Below the pieces are notes generated by a model. That model searched no databases. It was not told the origin of the DNA and worked only from the letters and a program-made list of their open reading frames with translations. A program made the translations under genes and the position numbers. From Chlorogloea purpurea SAG 13.99 (GTDB lineage: Bacteria > Cyanobacteriota > Cyanobacteriia > Cyanobacteriales > Microcystaceae), in assembly GCA_016903695.1 (NCBI GenBank), contig JADQBB010000026.1, forward strand, positions 1 through 63,010: a DNA stretch of 63,010 bases, written 5' to 3'. Positions 43,609 to 53,430 of this stretch are shown here, in pieces. How positions within the stretch are numbered: position 1 is the first letter of the stretch; every line of letters starts with the position of its first letter.

Positions 43609-43636
43609 TGGTTAACTACTGCGTGAGGGTTAACCA
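43609..43636 (+). terminator. Hairpin after the second parA
   Basis: TGGTTAAC (43609-43616) pairs with GTTAACCA (43629-43636). A T-run follows after 6 nt (GAACGGTTTTT). It lies just past the gene's stop codon at 43601, so it may be a weak terminator. Confidence 0.45.
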
Positions 43637-43854
43637 GAACGGTTTTTGACAGTATCTTTAAATTCTGTCTCAACTCGTGAAAGCATCTGTACTCGTGCGC
43701 TCCAGAGCCTGATTTTACTGAATTTAAGAATATACCTGATCACTTAATCGAGCATAAATGTGATATTGACCTTTCAAATGGGAATATTACTAGAAAAAGC
43801 TTATTTAACAACAAAACAACCAAATCATAAAGTTTTTGTCGTCCAGGAGTGGTA

Positions 43855-46800
43855 ATGGCATTTTCTCCTAATTTTGCTTTTCTCGAAAATCATGACGTTC
43901 AGTTAGTGCGATTGGGGACGTTAGCCGAACGTTATTTCAAGGACGACCCCATTACCTGCTTGATGAAGTTGCGACAGTTCGGGGAATTGTTAGCGCAGTT
44001 GGTGGCCGCTAACACCGGGCTCTACGGGGAGCCGGGGGAAGACCAACTAAAACTGTTAAACCGTCTTGGATCGAATAATCTTATCCCCGGGGATGTGGGG
44101 AAGTTATTTCACGGGATCAGAAAAGCAGGTAACGAAGCGAATCACCGGAGAGACGGAGATCACGGCACGGCCTTACATTGTTTGAAATATGCCCGACAAT
44201 TGGGGATCTGGTATCATCGCACCTTCGACAATGATAAGAATTTTCAACCCGGGGCGTTTATACCCCCCTCCAACCCGGTTAATGAGACGGAAGCTCTAAA
44301 ACAAGAGTTGGAATCCTTACGGCAGGAGGCACAGGCGAGCAGAACTTTAGCAGAGTTAGCCCAAGCTAGGGAGCTCGAAGAACGGGAATTAAGAGAAATA
44401 GCCGAAAAGTTATTAACGGAGATAGAGAAGGAAACGAGAGCCGGTGAGCAACGCCTGGCTCAATTACAGTCTGTTTCAGCAGGGAAAAGTAATCAGATAA
44501 TACAGCTAACCGTACCGATCGCAGAGGCGGCGGAAACTGGAATCGACCTCGATGAAGGCGATACCCGGAACTTGATCGATGCACAGTTGAGAGAAGCGGG
44601 ATGGGAAGTTGATTCACAAAATCTCACTTATGCCGGGGGAACGAGACCGATAAAGAATAGGAATATAGCGATCGCAGAATATCCCACCCGAAACGGACGG
44701 GCTGATTACGCCCTCTTCGTCGGGTTGCAACTCGTGGCGATGGTCGAGGCGAAAAGGGCGTGTAAGGATGTTTCGGGTGCGGTCGATCAGGCTAAACGCT
44801 ACAGTAAGGGGTATGAAATTCAAGCCGGAGAAAATCAACCTACTGGCGGCCCTTGGAGGGATTATAAAGTACCCTTCGTCTTCGCCACCAACGGGCGGGC
44901 ATTCTTACAACAAATTAGGACTAAGAGCGGTATCTGGTTCTGTGATGTTCGTAAACCGGACAACCTACGCCGTCCCCTGCAAAGCTGGTACAGTCCTGGC
45001 GGGTTGATGCAACTTTTATCTCAGGATATTGAAGTATCCCACGAACGGTTAAAAAAAGAGAAATTTACCTATAATGTCGGGCTTAGAAATTATCAGATCG
45101 AGGCGATAGAAACGCTCGAGGGGGCGTTAGCGGAGTCCAGGCAGGAGTTACTTGTAGCGATGGCGACGGGAACGGGAAAAACTAAAACGGCGATCGTACT
45201 CGTTTATAGATTGCTGAAAAGTAAGCGTTTCCGGCGGGTTTTATTTTTAGTCGATCGAAGTGCTTTGGGAGAACAGGCATCAGGCGCTTTCAAGGAAACA
45301 CGGTTGGAAAACTTGCAGACCTTCGCTGATATTTTTGAAGTGAGGGAACTCGGCGTTAAAACCGATGATCCGGGCGATACTAAAGTACACATCGCCACGG
45401 TTCAAAGTTTCGTCAAACGTTTATTTTGTAAGACTGACGACGCGCCACCGCCAACGGTAGACCAATATGATTGCATCATCGTGGATGAATGTCATCGGGG
45501 TTATTTACTCGATAAAGAGTTAAGCGAAACCGAATTAACTTACCGGGATTTTAACGATTATATTTCCAAGTATCGACGGGTTCTAGAGTATTTCGATGCC
45601 GTTAAGATCGGGCTGACGGCAACTCCCGCACTCCACACGAGCCAAATTTTCGGTGATCCTATCTTTACCTATAGTTATCGGGAAGCTGTAATAGATGGCT
45701 GGTTGATCGACCACGAACCCCCCATCAGGATCATCACCGAGTTATCCGAAGATGGTATTAAGTGGGATGCGGGGGATGCGATCGAGTTCTTCGATCCCTT
45801 AACAGGCGAGATCGACTTAATCCACGCCCCGGATGAAGTGACGATCGAGATTGACCGATTTAATCGTCGGGTCGTTACGGAATCATTCAACCGGGTAATC
45901 TGCGAGCAATTAGCGGGCTACATCGATCCTTTCTCCCCCGAAAAAACGTTAATCTTCTGCGTTACCGATGTCCACGCGGATATGGTGGTTGACCTACTAA
46001 AGCAAGCCTTAGAGCTACGATACGGCTCGATCGAGGATGACGCGGTGATGAAGATTACGGGCAACGCGGATAAACCCTTACAGAAAATCCGTCAATATAG
46101 GAACGAAGTTAATCCTAAGATAGCGGTGACGGTGGATTTATTGACTACGGGGATAGACGTTCCCCCTATCACTAACCTTGTGTTTTTAAGGCGGGTGAAT
46201 TCCAGGATTCTTTACGAACAGATGTTAGGGAGGGCTACCCGCAGATGTGACGAGATAGGGAAAGAGGTATTCAGGGTATTCGATGCGGTGTTTTTATACG
46301 AGGCGATCGCTCGCCTGTCCAATATGAAAACGGTGGCGGTAAATCCTAATATTACTTTTGCCGGGTTAGTTAATGAATTATCGACGGTTGAGAATGAAGC
46401 TGCCCTACCGGAGATAGTAGAACAATTATTGGTTAAGTTACAACGTAAGCGGCGGCATTTGAACGACGAGGGCAAGGAGCAAATTGAAACTTTGGCGGGA
46501 ATGTCGATCGCGGATATGGTCACTTATATCAAAGAGAACGAACCGAAGAAAGTCGGGGAATGGTTCAGGGATAAAGCACAGATAGCTCAAATTTTAGACA
46601 GGCGCGATGGTGGTAGACAACCGTTATTAATCTCCCATCACGAAGACGGGTTAAGGCGGATAGAGGTGGGCTACGGCGATGCGGTTAAACCCGAGGATTA
46701 TTTGGACGGGTTCTCTACTTTCTTGCGTGAGAATATTAATAAAATACCCGGTCTGATGGTGGTGACGCAGCGCCCCCGGGAGTTAACCCGCCAGGGTTTG

Positions 46801-47196
46801 AAGGAATTAAAACTAGTTCTGGATGCGGCGGGATACAACGAAAAGAGATTACAGGTAGCGTGGCGGGAGATGAAGGGCGAAGATATAGCGGCCAGTATCA
46901 TCGGGTTCGTGCGACAGGCGGCGTTGGGAGATGCTCTGATACCTTACTCCGAGCGGGTAGATAGGGCGATAAGAAAGATATTGGCGGGGCGCAATTGGGC
47001 ACCGGTACAACGGCAGTGGTTAGACAGAATCGGTAAGCAGTTAAAGGCAGAAACGATCGTCGATCGGGAAGCTTTTGACGCGGGAGAATTTAAAAACCAA
47101 GCTGGAGGATTCAAGCGAATTAATAAGATTTTTAATGAGGAATTGGAAAGAATTTTAGAAGATATTAACGAAAGTATTTGGAAAGAGGCAAAATAA
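43855..47196 (+). CDS. hsdR: Type I restriction enzyme, HsdR subunit
   Basis: The motor and nuclease subunit, 1113 residues from the ATG at 43855, which has AGGAG 5 nt upstream (the frame is open from a GTG at 43849). Residues 1-130 are a DUF4145-like domain, 145-215 a coiled coil, then the endonuclease core with Asp in NGRADYALF and EAK in MVEAKRA, the helicase motor with MATGTGKTKTA (about residue 430) and VDECHRGY, and motif VI in LGRATRRCDE. It translocates DNA by ATP hydrolysis and cuts when the target is unmethylated. First gene of the hsdR-hsdM-hicB-hicA-hsdS operon, with short gaps; intact by all visible motifs. Confidence 0.95.
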   Translation: MAFSPNFAFLENHDVQLVRLGTLAERYFKDDPITCLMKLRQFGELLAQLVAANTGLYGEPGEDQLKLLNRLGSNNLIPGDVGKLFHGIRKAGNEANHRRDGDHGTALHCLKYARQLGIWYHRTFDNDKNFQPGAFIPPSNPVNETEALKQELESLRQEAQASRTLAELAQARELEERELREIAEKLLTEIEKETRAGEQRLAQLQSVSAGKSNQIIQLTVPIAEAAETGIDLDEGDTRNLIDAQLREAGWEVDSQNLTYAGGTRPIKNRNIAIAEYPTRNGRADYALFVGLQLVAMVEAKRACKDVSGAVDQAKRYSKGYEIQAGENQPTGGPWRDYKVPFVFATNGRAFLQQIRTKSGIWFCDVRKPDNLRRPLQSWYSPGGLMQLLSQDIEVSHERLKKEKFTYNVGLRNYQIEAIETLEGALAESRQELLVAMATGTGKTKTAIVLVYRLLKSKRFRRVLFLVDRSALGEQASGAFKETRLENLQTFADIFEVRELGVKTDDPGDTKVHIATVQSFVKRLFCKTDDAPPPTVDQYDCIIVDECHRGYLLDKELSETELTYRDFNDYISKYRRVLEYFDAVKIGLTATPALHTSQIFGDPIFTYSYREAVIDGWLIDHEPPIRIITELSEDGIKWDAGDAIEFFDPLTGEIDLIHAPDEVTIEIDRFNRRVVTESFNRVICEQLAGYIDPFSPEKTLIFCVTDVHADMVVDLLKQALELRYGSIEDDAVMKITGNADKPLQKIRQYRNEVNPKIAVTVDLLTTGIDVPPITNLVFLRRVNSRILYEQMLGRATRRCDEIGKEVFRVFDAVFLYEAIARLSNMKTVAVNPNITFAGLVNELSTVENEAALPEIVEQLLVKLQRKRRHLNDEGKEQIETLAGMSIADMVTYIKENEPKKVGEWFRDKAQIAQILDRRDGGRQPLLISHHEDGLRRIEVGYGDAVKPEDYLDGFSTFLRENINKIPGLMVVTQRPRELTRQGLKELKLVLDAAGYNEKRLQVAWREMKGEDIAASIIGFVRQAALGDALIPYSERVDRAIRKILAGRNWAPVQRQWLDRIGKQLKAETIVDREAFDAGEFKNQAGGFKRINKIFNEELERILEDINESIWKEAK

Positions 47197-47271
47197 GGAA
47201 AATAATCTATAAGTATTAACAGATAATAATAAAGGCTGAAATTTCCGATTAAATCGCTACTATCTATCTAA

Positions 47272-48693
47272 ATGAATGTAACCTCTGATATCGTTCAAAA
47301 ACTGTGGAACTTGTGTCACGCCCTCCGGGATGACGGGATCACCTATCTCCAATACGTCACCGAGTTAACCTATCTGCTGTTTTTGAAGATGGCACAGGAA
47401 ACCGGCACCGATGGCAAGTTACCATCCGGTTACAGGTGGGTAGATTTAGAGGCGCATCAGGGTTTAGACCAATTGAAGTTTTATCGGGAGTTGCTTTTAA
47501 AATTGGGTTCCGATAGTTCGCCGGAGGTACAGGCTATCTTTGCCAACGCCCAAACTTCTTTAAAGACTCCGGTTATTCTAAATAAGTTAGTCAATAGTAT
47601 CGACGCTTTAGACTGGTATTCGGCTAAAGAGGAGGGATTAGGCGATTTATACGAGGGGCTATTAGAGAAGAACGCCAGCGAGAAAAAATCCGGGGCGGGT
47701 CAGTATTTTACCCCCCGTCCACTGATTGACTGCATGGTGTCCCTGATGAAACCCCAACCCGGAGAATTAATACAAGACCCGGCCGCGGGGACGGGTGGCT
47801 TTTTAATCGCCGCCGATCGTTATATTAAACAGCGAACCGATGATTTATTCGATTTATCCGAGTCGGAGCAGTCATTTCAACGCTATCAGGCGTTTAATGG
47901 GATGGAGTTGGTGCAGGATGCCCACCGCTTGCTGTTGATGAATATGATGTTACACGGTATCGAGGGGGCGGTAAGTTTAGGGGATACCCTCTCTAATGAG
48001 GGTAAGGAACTGCCGAAAACACATTTAATTTTGACTAACCCGCCCTTCGGAACTAAGAAGGGGGGAGGGAAACCGACGAGAGATGATTTTACCTATACGA
48101 CTTCTAATAAACAATTAGGTTTTTTACAGCACATTTATAAAGGTCTTTTACCGGGAGGACGGGCGGCGGTAGTCGTGCCAGATAATGTGCTGTTCGAGGA
48201 TGGACAGGGGCGGCAGATACGACAGGACTTGATGGATAAGTGCAATTTACATACGGTTTTAAGATTGCCTACGGGGATTTTTTACGCCCAAGGGGTAAAA
48301 ACCAACGTGATGTTTATCACCCGTGGAATGACGGAGAAGGCGAATACTAAGGGAGTTTGGTATTACGATCTGCGGACGAATATGCCGAGTTTCGGTAAGC
48401 GTATTTTATTAACTCACGACCATTTTCAGGATTTCGAGAAATGCTATGGGGATGACCCTCATGGGTCTAGTCCCCGTCAGGATTTAGGGGAGAATGGGCG
48501 GTTTAGATTTTTCAGCCGGGACGAAATTCTTAAACGGGGCGATAATTTAGATATTTCTTGGTTGCGGGATGAGAATCTAGAGAGTGGCGATAATCTACCC
48601 GAGCCGGAGGACATAGCGGCGGAAATTATGACGAGGTTACAAGCGGCTTTAGATGAGATGGGCGAGTTAGTCGAGTTATTAGCGGAGGATTAA
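47272..48693 (+). CDS. hsdM: Type I restriction-modification methyltransferase, HsdM
   Basis: A 473-residue N6-adenine methyltransferase subunit. Motif I DPAAGTGG is at 169-176, the catalytic NPPF at 256-259 and the HsdM N-terminal helical domain (residues 1-140, LCHALRDDGITYLQYVTELT) precedes it; GAGQYFTPRPLI is the usual linker into the catalytic domain. With two M and one S subunits it methylates the host's sites and assembles with HsdR. It lies 75 nt after hsdR; the hicB start follows its stop by 2 nt, so the downstream genes ride on its transcript. In contrast to the methylase-like gene at 40636 all active-site residues are kept. Confidence 0.95.
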   Translation: MNVTSDIVQKLWNLCHALRDDGITYLQYVTELTYLLFLKMAQETGTDGKLPSGYRWVDLEAHQGLDQLKFYRELLLKLGSDSSPEVQAIFANAQTSLKTPVILNKLVNSIDALDWYSAKEEGLGDLYEGLLEKNASEKKSGAGQYFTPRPLIDCMVSLMKPQPGELIQDPAAGTGGFLIAADRYIKQRTDDLFDLSESEQSFQRYQAFNGMELVQDAHRLLLMNMMLHGIEGAVSLGDTLSNEGKELPKTHLILTNPPFGTKKGGGKPTRDDFTYTTSNKQLGFLQHIYKGLLPGGRAAVVVPDNVLFEDGQGRQIRQDLMDKCNLHTVLRLPTGIFYAQGVKTNVMFITRGMTEKANTKGVWYYDLRTNMPSFGKRILLTHDHFQDFEKCYGDDPHGSSPRQDLGENGRFRFFSRDEILKRGDNLDISWLRDENLESGDNLPEPEDIAAEIMTRLQAALDEMGELVELLAED

Positions 48694-48695
48694 TT

Positions 48696-48926
48696 ATGGA
48701 AAAAGTGATTAGGTTACACGTTGAGAAATTACCGGAGGGAGTGTATTTAGCCACTTCTGAAGATTTGCCGGGTTTGGTGGCTCAGGGGAAAACAATTATT
48801 GAAACTTTAGAGATTGCTAGGGATGTAGCTAATAAGTTGATAGAAGCGAGAAAAGAAAGGGAGCAGATAGCGGAATTGCCGTCTATAGCTGATGAATTTG
48901 ATTATCCCTTAGTAATTTCTCAATAA
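48696..48926 (+). CDS. hicB: HicB-like antitoxin
   Basis: A 76-residue protein (VIRLHVEKLPEGVYLATSED, then LPGLVAQGKTIIETLEIARD) matching the partial RNase H-like fold of HicB/DUF1902 antitoxins. It is 2 nt behind hsdM and 7 nt before hicA. Here the antitoxin precedes the toxin, the reverse of the classical hicAB order but frequent in cyanobacteria. It has no added DNA-binding domain, so it probably relies on the operon's regulation. Confidence 0.88.
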   Translation: MEKVIRLHVEKLPEGVYLATSEDLPGLVAQGKTIIETLEIARDVANKLIEARKEREQIAELPSIADEFDYPLVISQ

Positions 48927-48933
48927 ACTAATT

Positions 48934-49161
48934 ATGGGACGATTAGGGGGGTTTACTTATCGAAAAATCATTAAAACATTGAAATCATTCGGGTTTATTT
49001 TCGATAGACAAGCTGCGGGAAGTCATGAAATTTGGTACAATCCCGAAACGGGCAACTATACAACTATTCCCCATCACAGCGGGGATATGCCAGAGGGGAC
49101 TTTACGAGCTATTTTAAAGCAAGCAGGAATATCGCCTGATGATTTTTTATCTCGTCAATAA
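48934..49161 (+). CDS. hicA: HicA-like mRNA interferase toxin
   Basis: A 75-residue toxin with the double-stranded RNA-binding-like fold of HicA: KIIKTLKSFGFIFDRQAAGS followed by HEIWYNPETG, where the His in GSH is the catalytic residue, and TTIPHHSGDMPEGTLRAILK. Family members cleave mRNA. It sits between hsdM and hsdS, 18 nt before hsdS. Its loss or that of its partner would be punished, which could stabilise the restriction operon. Confidence 0.92.
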   Translation: MGRLGGFTYRKIIKTLKSFGFIFDRQAAGSHEIWYNPETGNYTTIPHHSGDMPEGTLRAILKQAGISPDDFLSRQ

Positions 49162-49179
49162 TGGGAGTAAAATTTAAAA

Positions 49180-50688
49180 ATGAGTTTTGATGTTCCTAAA
49201 GATTGGATATGGACAATTGCTAAAGATGTATGCTCTTCTGTTAGAGATGGAACACATGATACACCAAAATACTATGATCAAGGAGTTCCTTTAATTACTT
49301 CTAAAAATTTAAAATACAATAAAATTGATTTTTCAACAGCTAAGTTAATTAGTTTGGAAGATCATAAACAAATTAGCATTCGTTCATGTGTAGAAATTGG
49401 CGATGTTCTTTTTGCGATGATTGGAACTATTGGTAATCCAGTTATTGTTACTGAATTTAAAGAGTTCAGCATCAAAAATATTGGACTTTTCAAAAAAAAC
49501 GAAAAAATCATTTTATCCCTATATTTAAAGTCTTGGCTATCTAGTTATTCTTTACAAAAAATTATCGAAAGATATAAATTATTAAAAGGGACTACACAGA
49601 AATTTATACCTTTGGAGAATTTAAGAAATTTACCTATTCCTCTCCCACCCCTCAACGAACAAAAACGAATCGTCAGCAAAATAGAAGCCCTACAACAGAG
49701 GAGAGATCGAGCTAAAACCGAACTAGAAGCCATAAAACCTCTATTAGACCAATTCCGTCGATCGGTACTGTCTGCTGCCTTCAGGGGCGATTTAACACGG
49801 GATTGGCGAGAGCAAAACCCTGATATTGAACCGGCTGAGGTGTTGTTAGAGAGGATTAGAGTAAAAAGATTTAATCAAACTCATAGTCAAAATCAATTAA
49901 ACAAATTAGTTGATATTTATTCTTACCAAGAATTTAGTGATAATAATTATCTTCCTAATTCTTGGCAATATGTACGTTTGGATAAGCTATGTAAATCATT
50001 TGAATATGGTAGCTCTTTGAAATCTAGCAAAGAAGGTAAAGTCGCAGTATTAAGAATGGGAAACCTACAAAATGGTAAAATTGATTGGAGTGATTTAGTT
50101 TATACATCTAACGAAGAAGAAATCATTAAATATAAATTATCCCCTTTAACGGTTTTATTTAATAGAACTAATAGCCCTGAATTAGTAGGCAAAACGAGTA
50201 TTTATTGCGGCGAACGCCCTGCAATATTTGCAGGATATTTAATTAGAATTAATAATTTGTCTGAATTAAATCCAGAGTATCTTAATTATGGATTAAACAC
50301 GCAATTAGCTAAAGTTTATTGTTCTCAAGTAAAAACAGATGGAGTTAATCAATCTAATATTAATGCTCAAAAATTAAGTAAATTTGAAATTCCTTTCTGT
50401 TCTAGCGAAGAGCAACAAGAAGTAGTCCGCCGCATAAACAATTTATTTAAACTAGCAGACAGCATCGAACAACATTACCAACAAGCCAGCGACCAACTTG
50501 AAAACCTCAATCAATCCATATTAGCAAAAGCCTTCCGGGGTGAACTCGTACCCCAAGATCCCAACGACGAACCCGCCTCAGTCCTCCTAGAACGCATCAA
50601 AGCCGAAAAAGCCAAAGCAGAACAACCGAAACGAACTCCAAAAAAAAGTTTAAAAAAAGAAATTGAGCAACTTAATCTTTTTGAATAG
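49180..50688 (+). CDS. hsdS: Type I restriction specificity subunit, HsdS
   Basis: A 502-residue protein with the two-fold HsdS design: target-recognition domain 1 (residues 1-165), conserved helical spacer beginning LPPLNEQKRIVSKIEALQQR, target-recognition domain 2 (about 245-415), and the second spacer (SSEEQQEVVRRINNLFKLAD). Each domain reads one half of a split DNA target. It ends the operon. The first domain is distinctly more AT-rich than the spacers, as usual for exchanged recognition domains. It lacks any visible truncation. Confidence 0.93.
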   Translation: MSFDVPKDWIWTIAKDVCSSVRDGTHDTPKYYDQGVPLITSKNLKYNKIDFSTAKLISLEDHKQISIRSCVEIGDVLFAMIGTIGNPVIVTEFKEFSIKNIGLFKKNEKIILSLYLKSWLSSYSLQKIIERYKLLKGTTQKFIPLENLRNLPIPLPPLNEQKRIVSKIEALQQRRDRAKTELEAIKPLLDQFRRSVLSAAFRGDLTRDWREQNPDIEPAEVLLERIRVKRFNQTHSQNQLNKLVDIYSYQEFSDNNYLPNSWQYVRLDKLCKSFEYGSSLKSSKEGKVAVLRMGNLQNGKIDWSDLVYTSNEEEIIKYKLSPLTVLFNRTNSPELVGKTSIYCGERPAIFAGYLIRINNLSELNPEYLNYGLNTQLAKVYCSQVKTDGVNQSNINAQKLSKFEIPFCSSEEQQEVVRRINNLFKLADSIEQHYQQASDQLENLNQSILAKAFRGELVPQDPNDEPASVLLERIKAEKAKAEQPKRTPKKSLKKEIEQLNLFE

Positions 50689-50732
50689 CTCGAATATACT
50701 CTTAATAGTCTAAGACCTTAATATAATAATTT

Positions 50733-51077
50733 CTATAGGTTAAGAGCTTCCCTTAAATCATCAAGGCTTTTAATCCCGCTCCAATTAATATCCGTATCCT
50801 TGAGAAGATCGATCGCAACCCCAATCAAATGCTGAGGGTAGACACGATCGTTCGGTGCAACAGGCTCGGTGTTATTATCTCTGACCTGTTGGGCTATCTC
50901 AGTGAGCCAGTTTTTCTGAGACTTGGTTATTTTGATGTTAATGGGAACCAGCTTCTCTTTTATATCTTCCTTTTCTGCCTCCGATACGATCGATTCCGTT
51001 ACAGGCTCGATCGAGCGTTTAATCCCCGAAAACTCGCTCAGTTTTCCCATGCTTCCCATTTTCTTTCTAGTTGCCAT
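50733..51077 (-). CDS. Partition partner of the third ParA, ribbon-helix-helix-like
   Basis: A 114-residue protein that overlaps parA by 11 nt. The N-terminal 45 residues are flexible and charged (SIVSEAEKEDIKEKLVPINI); residues 42-100 (KITKSQKNWLTEIAQQV, then YPQHLIGVAIDLLKDTDINW) resemble a strand-helix-helix DNA-binding domain of the RHH type. Expected role: bind the centromere site and stimulate ParA. Candidate sites are the palindromes upstream of parA at 51796-51925. Confidence 0.7.
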   Translation of the reverse strand: MATRKKMGSMGKLSEFSGIKRSIEPVTESIVSEAEKEDIKEKLVPINIKITKSQKNWLTEIAQQVRDNNTEPVAPNDRVYPQHLIGVAIDLLKDTDINWSGIKSLDDLREALNL

Positions 51078-51789
51078 ACCACACCTTCAAATATTCCTTC
51101 GCTAGAGATTTATAAGCCTTCGCCCCGGCAGATCGGGGAGCGTACACAGTAACGGGAACCGAGTGGGCGATCGATTCAGCGACGGCCACCCCCTCCGGTA
51201 TACAGGTTTTCAGTAGACGAAAATTTAACTCCGGTGCCGCTTCAGTTAGTAGATCATCAGCTTCTTTGGTCATCACCAGCCGGGGGCGGTATCGAACTCT
51301 AACCACATCGATCGGTACTTCGGGACGATCGCCACGTATTAACTGAACAGCTTCCGAGAGTCCTTTGAGTACCGCAGGTTCACAGATGACGGGGATGAGA
51401 ATACGATCGCTACTCAAGATAGCTTGAACCGAAGATACCCCCAAGCCCGGCGAGCAGTCCATCAGGCAGATGTCGTATCCAGACAGGCGATCGAGTGCGG
51501 GGGTGAATAGATCCTCGTCCGCGGATAATTGGAACATCTCCAAAGCACCGGGTATCAGCCAGAGGTTTCTCACTGAGGTTTCAATAGGCGTTACTTCCCG
51601 CTCCGAGAGGAAGTCTAGAGCCGTGGGTAAATCCCCGTCCAGTCCCAGGCTGAAGCTCAGGGTTCGTTGTCCGTCCAAGTCTATTAAGACTATCGATCGA
51701 TCTCTCGTACATAAACAAGCCCCCAGATTTCCCACGGTCGTGCTTTTGCCCGTCCCGCCCTTGAAGTTGAATACGGCGACTTTTAACAT
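51067..51789 (-). CDS. parA: ParA-family partition ATPase (third)
   Basis: A 240-residue ATPase with Walker A FKGGTGKSTT (residues 8-17), VLIDLDGQRTLSFSLG and CLMDCSPGLG. It is a short ParA without HTH, as at 5326, but clearly a different sequence. The operon with the small partner has a strong operator-like sequence 7 nt upstream of the start (AAGGTTTAATACCTT, 51796-51810). A degenerate remnant of a second gene of this type is at 54600-54670, with the same upstream element, so the locus has been duplicated. Confidence 0.92.
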   Translation of the reverse strand: MLKVAVFNFKGGTGKSTTVGNLGACLCTRDRSIVLIDLDGQRTLSFSLGLDGDLPTALDFLSEREVTPIETSVRNLWLIPGALEMFQLSADEDLFTPALDRLSGYDICLMDCSPGLGVSSVQAILSSDRILIPVICEPAVLKGLSEAVQLIRGDRPEVPIDVVRVRYRPRLVMTKEADDLLTEAAPELNFRLLKTCIPEGVAVAESIAHSVPVTVYAPRSAGAKAYKSLAKEYLKVWYGN

Positions 51790-52348
51790 GGGTTTAAGGT
51801 TTAATACCTTTAGGTTTTAATAATATAAATATCTAACAGTAACTACAGATAGCGATCTGTTACGAGAAGTTCCTCTCTTCCGGCTTAACCTTCTAACACT
51901 CACATTAACTTAATAAGCTATTAAGTGCTGATCTTATAAAAGTATAATAGGTTTATTGGTAGTTCGAGTGGCAAGCAACCCCGCCAGAAACAACGCACTT
52001 GGCTTTTAACCGGGTCAAGTTAACGCAATTAGTGGGATTCCCGAACCCGCGGGGCCCGAAGAACTAACGATCGAGCGATAGCGGTTACATTATTGACCCG
52101 GAGGGAATAGATTTAGAGACAGGCGGGATGCTCTATCATCTCCGACGATCGCTCTTAACGGAGGGTCAAGAGCTGAATGTTCGCCGGATGTCGGGGTCTA
52201 TTAAGAGGCTCGATCCCTCGTAGATCGATACTGCTAGGTTTTCCCATCTCGTCAATAAAAACACGGCTGAAGCTATTGGAACCTCGTGCCAAAAAGGCTC
52301 TGAATCAACTTGATTGAAAACTACGCACCATTAAGTTTTAGTACCGAG
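51790..52348. promoter_or_regulatory. Upstream region of the third parA operon
   Basis: Contains AAGGTTTAATACCTT (51796-51810), the palindrome CTTAATAAGCTATTAAG (51909-51925) and GC-rich stretches to 52190 that are repeated, with an insertion, at 54677-55275. These palindromes are good candidates for the operator and centromere-like site of this partition system. No gene is seen here. Confidence 0.65.
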
Positions 52349-53338
52349 TTATTCGGTCTCATCCGCAAGGGAAGCGTTGATAATTAAGTTCTTGCCCCGT
52401 TTTTTAGCGCTCAACAAGGCCCGATCCGCCTCCGCGATCAAACCGTTGGGGGTTGTCCCGTGTACGGGGAAACAGGCGACCCCTATAGAGATGGTTACGA
52501 CCGAATTAGGATCGTTTTCGTGATGATAAATTTTTAAATCCCGTACCCGCCGTGAAAATTGTTCGGCACGATGCTCGGCATCCGCTAAGGGAGTATCGGG
52601 GAAAATTATGATGAATTCATCACCCCCGTACCGGCAGATGATGTCATAACAGCGAGAATTTTTTTGTAAACACAGCGCTATTTTTTTTAAGATCCTATCT
52701 CCATTGTGATGACCGTAAGTATCATTAATATTTTTAAAATTATCAATATCGACCATTATTATGCTGAATGGTGAGTCTGTCTCCCCGGCACTATTGATTT
52801 TTTCCAATAATGTCCGGTCGAGATAACGGCGGTTAAATAGATTAGTTAGATGATCTCTGTCTACTTGAGCCTGTAAAGAATTAATTAAATCTAAATTATC
52901 TAATGCTAGTAGTATTTTTCGTGATACTTTATCGAACAATGGCTCTATTAAAGCAAAATCAGATAAAGGCGATAACTTTATATACAAGAATTGGAGGAAT
53001 TTACCCTCTTCGATCGGAAAGAAAATACAGGGCTCACCCCAGTTGCCCCCAGAGAGAAAAAGGGAATTGCTTAAACTACCAGAGCCATAGTTAGTAGCTC
53101 TCCCTAAATATTTTTGATATAAGTCACGAAAATATTTACCATTGAGAAAAGATTCGTAATTAAAATTTATGTTCCAACCACAAAAAGATTCTAGACAGTT
53201 ATTGAAAAATTTTATTTGAAATACCCCACCTTGGGTGTCCGGGAATAAACAAGATAGATATTCACCCAATCCCTCTAAGATTTCCGCTTTACTTTGGCAG
53301 GTTGCCAAAAAGTCATTGAAATCGTTAAGTATGGTCAT
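52349..53338 (-). CDS. Diguanylate cyclase (GGDEF), C-terminal part of a split gene
   Basis: A 329-residue protein. Residues 1-145 look like a GAF-type sensor, and 160-320 form a full GGDEF domain with the DxLTxLxNRR lead-in, DIDNFKNINDTYGH and the active site GGDEF (238-242). The inhibitory RxxD motif (RCYD) is five residues upstream, so product inhibition is expected. It makes cyclic di-GMP from GTP. The frame upstream of the ATG at 53338 stays open for 29 codons to a 344-bp element; beyond it the frame at 53775-54125 continues, so the present start is probably an internal Met of an originally longer protein. Confidence 0.9.
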   Translation of the reverse strand: MTILNDFNDFLATCQSKAEILEGLGEYLSCLFPDTQGGVFQIKFFNNCLESFCGWNINFNYESFLNGKYFRDLYQKYLGRATNYGSGSLSNSLFLSGGNWGEPCIFFPIEEGKFLQFLYIKLSPLSDFALIEPLFDKVSRKILLALDNLDLINSLQAQVDRDHLTNLFNRRYLDRTLLEKINSAGETDSPFSIIMVDIDNFKNINDTYGHHNGDRILKKIALCLQKNSRCYDIICRYGGDEFIIIFPDTPLADAEHRAEQFSRRVRDLKIYHHENDPNSVVTISIGVACFPVHGTTPNGLIAEADRALLSAKKRGKNLIINASLADETE

Positions 53339-53430
53339 TTGATGATAGTAGGTTCCTAATCTTTCAGTATCTTTAACTGATTTTTCGTCCGGACTATCAT
53401 CATTTGAAATCTGAGCGTATATCGTAATAT

